Notes under the pieces: generated by a model | Database searches by the model: none | What the model saw: the letters and a program-made list of their open reading frames with translations, nothing else | Told to the model about the DNA's origin: nothing | In this document: positions 31,792 through 36,168 of the stretch, piece by piece | Position numbering within the stretch: position 1 is the stretch's first letter | Layout: each line of letters starts with the position of its first letter | Assembly: GCA_003165235.1 (NCBI GenBank) | Contig: PLSV01000211.1 | Coordinates: 1-36,168, forward strand | Direction of reading: 5' to 3' | Length of the DNA stretch: 36,168 bases | DNA from: Syntrophobacteraceae bacterium | GTDB taxonomy: Bacteria; Desulfobacterota; Syntrophobacteria; Syntrophobacterales; Syntrophobacteraceae | Translations under genes and position numbers: made by a program

Positions 31792-32913
31792 TTACTTCTC
31801 GTAAATCACGACGGGCACGAGCGATTGATTATGAAAATCGCACCCCCCATGTAACGCAGGCCCTATTTCGCCATAGGTAAAGAATCCAACCATCGGAACG
31901 TCCCAAAGCTTGCGAACAGCGGAGATTTCATCCTCGATCATTGGCCCAAATGCCATGTGTCGAGCTTTGCAGGAAAAGAGCACCAAGGCGTCTGACCTGG
32001 GATTTTGCCGGTTGAATTCCGACATTTGTTCGATGGCCTCATCAATAATTTCGCTGCCCGGCGCCATGCCAAAGCGTACTTTGGCGCCTTCAGGCACAGA
32101 CCCCGCGAAGACCATTGACTTATCCTGGTTGAGGATCAGTGCCACCCTGAGGACAGACGAGCCATCATCCCGATTCATAACGAGGGGATATTCACCCGCA
32201 AGGCCAGGCGCGGCTGCGGGATCATTGGGAACTTTCAGGTATTTCATGTATATGTCCAGTGCAGGCTGATTATCTATCTCGTAGACGATATTGCCATCGG
32301 CCCTGGTGACGGTTTTTGACGTGCCTATTGCCTTCCATCCACTGAAAGCAACTCCTTGAAGACCAATGACATTTCCGTCAAAAACCAGGGCCGTAACGCC
32401 ATTTGATGTGACCTGTGATGTACTGAATACAAACGTTTCTATTACCTTAAGATCGTCACCGGCAAGCCCTCCGAACAACGGAACCTGACGCCCCATTGCC
32501 GAAATAATCGCGTTGACGATGTGGTCGCCATTGAAATGAAGGCCCCCGGACACTACCATTAACGCGGGATTGTCGTAAACGGTCTTTGCCCACTCCCCGA
32601 TGTTTTGACCGACTTGCAAGGAGGACTTGTCCTTTCCATCAAACATCCCCAGTGAATAGAATTCGCGACCAATATCAAGCAGCATAACCACAATTGACTC
32701 TTCATGCAGCCCGTCATTCAAAATCTCTCCATTGGTACTTGCTCCGAAAACGTCGATGTCGTGCTTGGCAAAGATTGCCCCCAATGCCTTCAAGTCATGG
32801 GCAGGGGAGCTGAAAACGATTGCGAGAGTGGGTTTTACTCCTTCTTTGAAAGCATCCCTAAGATGAGCTTCAACTTCTTGAACTGAAGTGGCAGAGAACA
32901 CGGATGGCTTCAT
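31792..32913 (-). CDS. FIST domain sensory protein, copy 2
   Basis: A 373-residue FIST protein very similar to copy 1 along its whole length. The start is MKPSVFSATSVQ at 32913, with AAGGAGG upstream; an upstream in-frame codon at 32952 is unsupported and would read through the spacer. It shares VFGASTNGEILNDG, PLFGGLAGDD, AFSGWKAIGTSKTVT and the C-terminal FFTYGEIGP and CDFHN. Differences from copy 1 gather in the middle (NVIGLQ to YPLVMN, for example the VPNDPAAAPG loop), the region most likely to contact ligand or partner. The 43-bp spacers on both sides are near-identical to each other, so the gene arose by tandem duplication. Confidence 0.93.
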   Translation of the reverse strand: MKPSVFSATSVQEVEAHLRDAFKEGVKPTLAIVFSSPAHDLKALGAIFAKHDIDVFGASTNGEILNDGLHEESIVVMLLDIGREFYSLGMFDGKDKSSLQVGQNIGEWAKTVYDNPALMVVSGGLHFNGDHIVNAIISAMGRQVPLFGGLAGDDLKVIETFVFSTSQVTSNGVTALVFDGNVIGLQGVAFSGWKAIGTSKTVTRADGNIVYEIDNQPALDIYMKYLKVPNDPAAAPGLAGEYPLVMNRDDGSSVLRVALILNQDKSMVFAGSVPEGAKVRFGMAPGSEIIDEAIEQMSEFNRQNPRSDALVLFSCKARHMAFGPMIEDEISAVRKLWDVPMVGFFTYGEIGPALHGGCDFHNQSLVPVVIYEK

Positions 32914-32956
32914 AGAGACCTCCTTTTCAATGAAGGTTGTGTTTAGCGCCAACGAT

Positions 32957-34084
32957 TCACTTTTGATAAATCAGGACCGGCACCAGCGTATTGTTATGAT
33001 AATCGCATCTCCCCTGCAAGACAGGCCCGATCTCGCCGTAGGTAAAGAACCCGACGAGTGGAACGTCCCAAAGTTTGCGAACGGCCGCAATCTCGTCCTC
33101 CACCATCGGGCCAAGCGCAAGATGCCGCGCCACGCAAGAAAAAAGGACGATAGCCTCTGAGCGAGGAGCTTGCCGGCTGAATTCCGAGATTTGCTCGATG
33201 ACATGGTCGATAATTTCAGGCCCGGGCGCCATGCCGAAGCGTACTTTTGCGCCTTCAGGCACGGACCCCGCGTAAACCAGCGACTTATCATCGTTGATAT
33301 GCACCACTGCCCTCAGTACAGACGAGCCGTCATCCCGATTCAAAAGCAGGGGATACTGAGACGCAAGAACAACTGTAATTTCGACCGAAGGATCATGACC
33401 AAAATCGAGATACTTCCTGTAGATATCGAGTGTGGGTTCACCATTTATCTCATAGACGATATTGCCCCGGGCTTTGGTGACGGTCTTCGAGGTGCCTATT
33501 CCCTTCCATCCGCTGAAAGCCACCCCTTGCAGCCCAATGACATTGCGGTCAAAAATTAAAGCCACGGCGCCGTTCGAGGTGACCCGTGACCCGTCAAACA
33601 CGAATGTCTCATGGGCCTTGAGATCGTCGCCGGCCATGCCGCCAAACAGCGGCGCCTGCCGCCCCATTTCGTTAATAATTCCATTGAGGATACCATCGCC
33701 GTCGGCCAGAATTCCACCCGACATAACCATTAATGCCGGATTCTCGTAAACAGTCTTTGCCCATTCTCCGATGTTTTGGCCAATTTGAGAGGACGTTTTC
33801 TCCCGCCCCTCGAAAACCTTTAACCGGTAGGTGTCCCGACTGACGTCAAGCAACATCGCCACGATCGACTCCTCAAGAAATTCGTCGTTACATATCTCAC
33901 CAGCGGAGCTTGCTCCGAAAACGTCGATATCATGTTTGGCGAAAGCCGCACTTACTGCCTTTAAGTCGTGTGCGACCGAGCTGAAAACGATTGCCAACGT
34001 GGGTTTTACTCCCTCTTTGAAAGCATCCCCAAGATGAGCCTCGACTTCTTGTAGTGAGGTGGCAGAGAATACCGATGGTTTCAT
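32957..34084 (-). CDS. FIST domain sensory protein, copy 3
   Basis: A 375-residue FIST protein, two residues longer than the other three owing to an insertion in the loop FGHDPSVEITVVLASQYPL. It starts MKPSVFSATSLQEVEAHL at 34084, with GGAGG upstream. Conserved landmarks are present (VFGASSAGEI, PLFGGMAGDD, AFSGWKGIGTSKTVT, FFTYGEIGP). The C-terminal motif is CDYHN where the others have CDFHN. By eye it groups with copy 4 (shared SSVAHDL and GREKTS) more than with copies 1 and 2, implying two rounds of duplication. No feature suggests decay. Confidence 0.93.
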   Translation of the reverse strand: MKPSVFSATSLQEVEAHLGDAFKEGVKPTLAIVFSSVAHDLKAVSAAFAKHDIDVFGASSAGEICNDEFLEESIVAMLLDVSRDTYRLKVFEGREKTSSQIGQNIGEWAKTVYENPALMVMSGGILADGDGILNGIINEMGRQAPLFGGMAGDDLKAHETFVFDGSRVTSNGAVALIFDRNVIGLQGVAFSGWKGIGTSKTVTKARGNIVYEINGEPTLDIYRKYLDFGHDPSVEITVVLASQYPLLLNRDDGSSVLRAVVHINDDKSLVYAGSVPEGAKVRFGMAPGPEIIDHVIEQISEFSRQAPRSEAIVLFSCVARHLALGPMVEDEIAAVRKLWDVPLVGFFTYGEIGPVLQGRCDYHNNTLVPVLIYQK

Positions 34085-34127
34085 AGAGACCTCCTATTCA
34101 GTGAAGGTTGCGTTTAGAGCGAACGAT

Positions 34128-35249
34128 TCACTTCTCGTAAATCAGGACGGGCACCAGCGTATGGTTATGAAAATCGCACCCCCCATGTAACACAGGCCCT
34201 ATTTCGCCGGAGGTAAAGAGCCCAACGAGTGGAACGCCCCAAAGTTTGCGAACAGCCGAAATCTCATCCTCCACCATCGGACCAAACGCAAGATGCCGCG
34301 CCGCACAGGAAAAGAGAACCATGGCGTCTGACCGGGGAGCTTGCCGCTTGAATTCTGAGATTTGCTCGATGGCACGGTCGATAACTTCCATCCCGGGCGC
34401 CATGCCGAATCGTACTTTTGCGCATTCAGGGATAGATCCTGCGTAAACTATTGACTTATCATCGTTGATTTTCATCACTGCTCTAAGTACGGCCGAGCCG
34501 TCATCCCGATTCAAAAACAGGGGATACTCAACCGCAAGCTGAGCGACGACTACAGGATCAACACCACAATCGAGATACTTCATGTAGATATCGAGTGCAG
34601 GCTCACCATCCATTTCATACAAGATATTGTCGTGGGCTTTCGTTACAGTCTTCGACGTGCCTATTCCCTTCCACCCGCTGAAAGCGACGCCATGCAGCCC
34701 AATGACATTGCTGTCAAAAACCAAAGCCGCGACACCATTCGATGTGACCTGTGACCCGTCAAAAGCGAATGTATCTTGGAACTTCAAATCGTCGCCGGCC
34801 AGGCCGCCAAACAGCGGTGCCTGCCTCCCCATTTCGTCAATAATCCCATTGACGATGTGGTCGCCATTGGCCAGATATCCAGCGGACACCACCATGAACG
34901 CTGGATTATCGTAAACAGTCTTTCCCCATTCAGCGACGCTTTGACCGATTTGACCGGACGTTTTCTCCCGCCCGTCAAAAACCCTTAATTGGTAGGCGTC
35001 GCGGCTGACGTCAAGCAACATCGCCACGATTGACTCCTCATGGATTTCATCGTTACATATCTCTCCATGGGTGCTTGCTCCAAAAACGTCGATATCCTGT
35101 CTGGCGAAAGCCGCACTCACTGCGCCCAGATCGTGAGCGACGGAGCTGAAAACGATTGCCAGAGTGGGTTTTAATCCTTCCTTGAGTGCGTCTCCAAGAC
35201 GGGATTCCATCTGTTCGACCGAAGTAGCAGAAAATGCAGTTGATTTCAT
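34128..35249 (-). CDS. FIST domain sensory protein, copy 4 (operon-proximal)
   Basis: A 373-residue FIST protein, the most divergent of the four. The start is the ATG at 35249 (MKSTAFSATSVEQMESRL), preceded by AAGGAGAA; an upstream in-frame start at 35294 has none. It keeps VFGASTHGEI, PLFGGLAGDD, AFSGWKGIGTSKTVT and CDFHN, but the usual FFTYGEIGP is LFTSGEIGP (Ser for Tyr). It is separated from the GYD gene upstream by 193 bp, which contain a GACAC-AA-GTGTC palindrome near 35299. It is probably the founding copy or the one transcribed first. Confidence 0.92.
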   Translation of the reverse strand: MKSTAFSATSVEQMESRLGDALKEGLKPTLAIVFSSVAHDLGAVSAAFARQDIDVFGASTHGEICNDEIHEESIVAMLLDVSRDAYQLRVFDGREKTSGQIGQSVAEWGKTVYDNPAFMVVSAGYLANGDHIVNGIIDEMGRQAPLFGGLAGDDLKFQDTFAFDGSQVTSNGVAALVFDSNVIGLHGVAFSGWKGIGTSKTVTKAHDNILYEMDGEPALDIYMKYLDCGVDPVVVAQLAVEYPLFLNRDDGSAVLRAVMKINDDKSIVYAGSIPECAKVRFGMAPGMEVIDRAIEQISEFKRQAPRSDAMVLFSCAARHLAFGPMVEDEISAVRKLWGVPLVGLFTSGEIGPVLHGGCDFHNHTLVPVLIYEK

Positions 35250-35442
35250 GGAAGTTCTCCTTTTCTGTAATGGTCCCCGTTCAGGCTGGTTCATTCCAAA
35301 GACACAAGTGTCCCCTTAGCCTGCTGGATGTGCTTTTCAAGGTCGCATTACTCCGACACACTGGCAGTGCTTGACACATCAGCAGAAGTGGTTCGGACAA
35401 ATTACCCGCCAAATCTGAGAGGGCAGAGCTTGAAGCAGCGAG

Positions 35443-35784
35443 TCAGCCGCGTCGTCCTGGTTGCTGCTGCCCGGGCCCGCGGTAGGAGGGGGACTTCTTC
35501 GCCACCTGGTCCATCTCTTCGGGAGTAATGAGGACGACAATATTGTTCCTTACGAACCCAGAGCCGCTGACAGTTAAAGAGACTGACGCCGCGCTTACAT
35601 TGTCCGGCAAATCGGCAATGATGAAGTAGTCGTATTTGCCAAAGGCGTAGTAGTAACATTCAAGCTTCCCACCGACCGACTCGAACAGCTTCTTTACACT
35701 TGCTACTCGCCCGGAGCCTCCCTCCTTGACTAGTCCTTTCAGCCCATCTCCCACAAAGTTGCCATAACAGAGATACTTTGCCAT
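35443..35784 (-). CDS. GYD domain protein
   Basis: A 113-residue protein of the GYD family, small ferredoxin-like-fold proteins of unknown function. It begins MAKYLCYGNFVGDGLKGLVK, contains the family's eponymous region AFGKYDYFIIADLPDN (near residue 48), and ends in a Pro/Gln/Gly-rich tail outside the usual domain. No signal peptide is present, so it is cytoplasmic. AAAGGAGCGGGAA precedes the ATG at 35784. It is the first gene downstream of the promoter/operator region at 36012-36057 and probably the head of the FIST-kinase-cyclase operon, though 193 bp separate it from the first FIST gene. A truncated relative lies at 21582-21656. Confidence 0.88.
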   Translation of the reverse strand: MAKYLCYGNFVGDGLKGLVKEGGSGRVASVKKLFESVGGKLECYYYAFGKYDYFIIADLPDNVSAASVSLTVSGSGFVRNNIVVLITPEEMDQVAKKSPSYRGPGQQQPGRRG

Positions 35785-36011
35785 TTCCCGCTCCTTTGTC
35801 TGAGGTTATAAGAAGTTGCCCGCAAAAAGGTAGGGAGATGTGGCCTCCCGCGAAATGGTGACGGAAAAGTTGGGGATAAACGACTGCGGTCGGCTGCAGA
35901 GTCGCTAAAGCAACACCGCGAAAAGCTGAAAAGTAAGCTCACAGGACGTTGTGATCGAACGGTCGGAAAAGACCTGTAGCGACAACCATTGACCGTTTGT
36001 TCTTCTGAGTT

Positions 36012-36034
36012 AAACTACACCGGGGGTAGTTTAG
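36012..36034. promoter_or_regulatory. Palindromic operator candidate over the -10 element
   Basis: TAAACTAC (36012-36019) and GTAGTTTA (36027-36034) are perfect 8-bp inverted arms separated by seven bases. The right arm coincides with the -10 hexamer of the minus-strand promoter at 36029-36057, and the element covers the expected start point. A dimeric repressor bound here would block transcription of the GYD gene and whatever is transcribed with it. Confidence 0.5.
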
Positions 36035-36057
36035 ACGAAACGCTAATGGGTGTCAAT
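36029..36057 (-). promoter_or_regulatory. Sigma70-like promoter for the GYD/FIST/kinase operon
   Basis: On the minus strand TTGACA (36057-36052, perfect -35) is followed after exactly 17 bases by TAAACT (36034-36029, four of six matches to the -10 consensus). Transcription would start near 36022 and run toward the GYD gene at 35784, leaving a leader of about 240 bases. Confidence 0.5.
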
Positions 36058-36168
36058 TTAATCCAACATAGAAATCCTTGCCCTGAGGGCAAGGTCAGAG
36101 TTCAGTGGCTTTGCCATCTGAACGACCCATTTGCTACATACCCAGGCTGAGTTGTCCCTACAACGTCA

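Larger units (their letters stand above)
35785..36168. other. Upstream region of the GYD gene, no other gene
   Basis: Besides the promoter and palindrome this region holds two hairpins upstream of the promoter: CCTTGCCC-TGA-GGGCAAGG (36076-36094, perfect 8-bp stem) and GTTCAGTGG/CCATCTGAAC (36100-36123, nine pairs with one bulged T). The ~240-base leader between promoter and gene has no convincing open frame; one overlapping the GYD start lacks a ribosome binding site. No recognisable gene reaches the right edge of the window. Confidence 0.55.

Noticed and set aside
1..36168. tRNA, rRNA or riboswitch genes
   Set aside because: I saw no tRNA cloverleaf with conserved T-loop sequence, no rRNA segments and no recognisable riboswitch core on either strand by reading; a covariance-model scan would be decisive.

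Overview
The window looks like chromosomal DNA of an anaerobic, signal-rich bacterium, most likely a Desulfobacterota (former Deltaproteobacteria) relative. The grounds are gene content: an anaerobic sulfatase-maturating radical SAM enzyme, the DUF3300/DUF2950 pair, GYD and FIST proteins, class III cyclase-ATPase-TPR proteins and a large hybrid histidine kinase. This is inference from family content; there is no rRNA or other phylogenetic marker. Almost all genes lie on the minus strand; only the DUF3300/DUF2950 pair is on the plus strand.

Layout. 0-6.6 kb holds envelope genes: an edge-truncated secreted protein, a patatin-like lipoprotein, a frame-broken unknown gene, the secreted DUF3300 and DUF2950 proteins, and a SYLF-domain lipid-binding protein. 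6.6-13.5 kb is a sulfatase operon, read right to left: a membrane protein, the radical SAM sulfatase-maturating enzyme, two type I sulfatases without signal peptides (one CxAxR, one CxPxR), a small membrane protein and a DUF202 protein. 13.5-15.3 kb is a repeat-bearing gene-free stretch with a strong bidirectional terminator, then DUF3237 and Dabb genes.

15.5-21.3 kb is a tight five-gene operon, read right to left: a secreted TlpA-like thioredoxin (frameshifted in a G9 tract), a cyclic-nucleotide-binding/transmembrane/rhodanese fusion, a MauE/DoxX-type membrane redox protein, a lipoprotein, and a large cyclase-ATPase-TPR protein. A cAMP-type signal made in the cytoplasm could be read by the membrane protein that carries a periplasmic rhodanese domain next to periplasmic thiol-redox partners. 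I regard this as the best candidate for an undescribed system. 21.3-25.6 kb is decayed and mobile DNA: a GYD gene fragment, an IS1380-type transposase fragment, an IS1634-type element killed by an in-frame stop, and a fragment of a second cyclase-TPR gene.

25.7-36 kb is a second signalling operon: a GYD protein, four tandem FIST sensor proteins with identical 43-bp spacers, a GAF-PAS hybrid histidine kinase with two receivers and an HPt domain, and a response regulator with a cyclase domain. A good sigma70-like promoter with a palindrome over its -10 element lies upstream of the GYD gene. Both signalling loci were apparently once bounded the same way, with a GYD gene at the head and a cyclase-TPR gene at the tail; each has kept one intact and holds only a fragment of the other.
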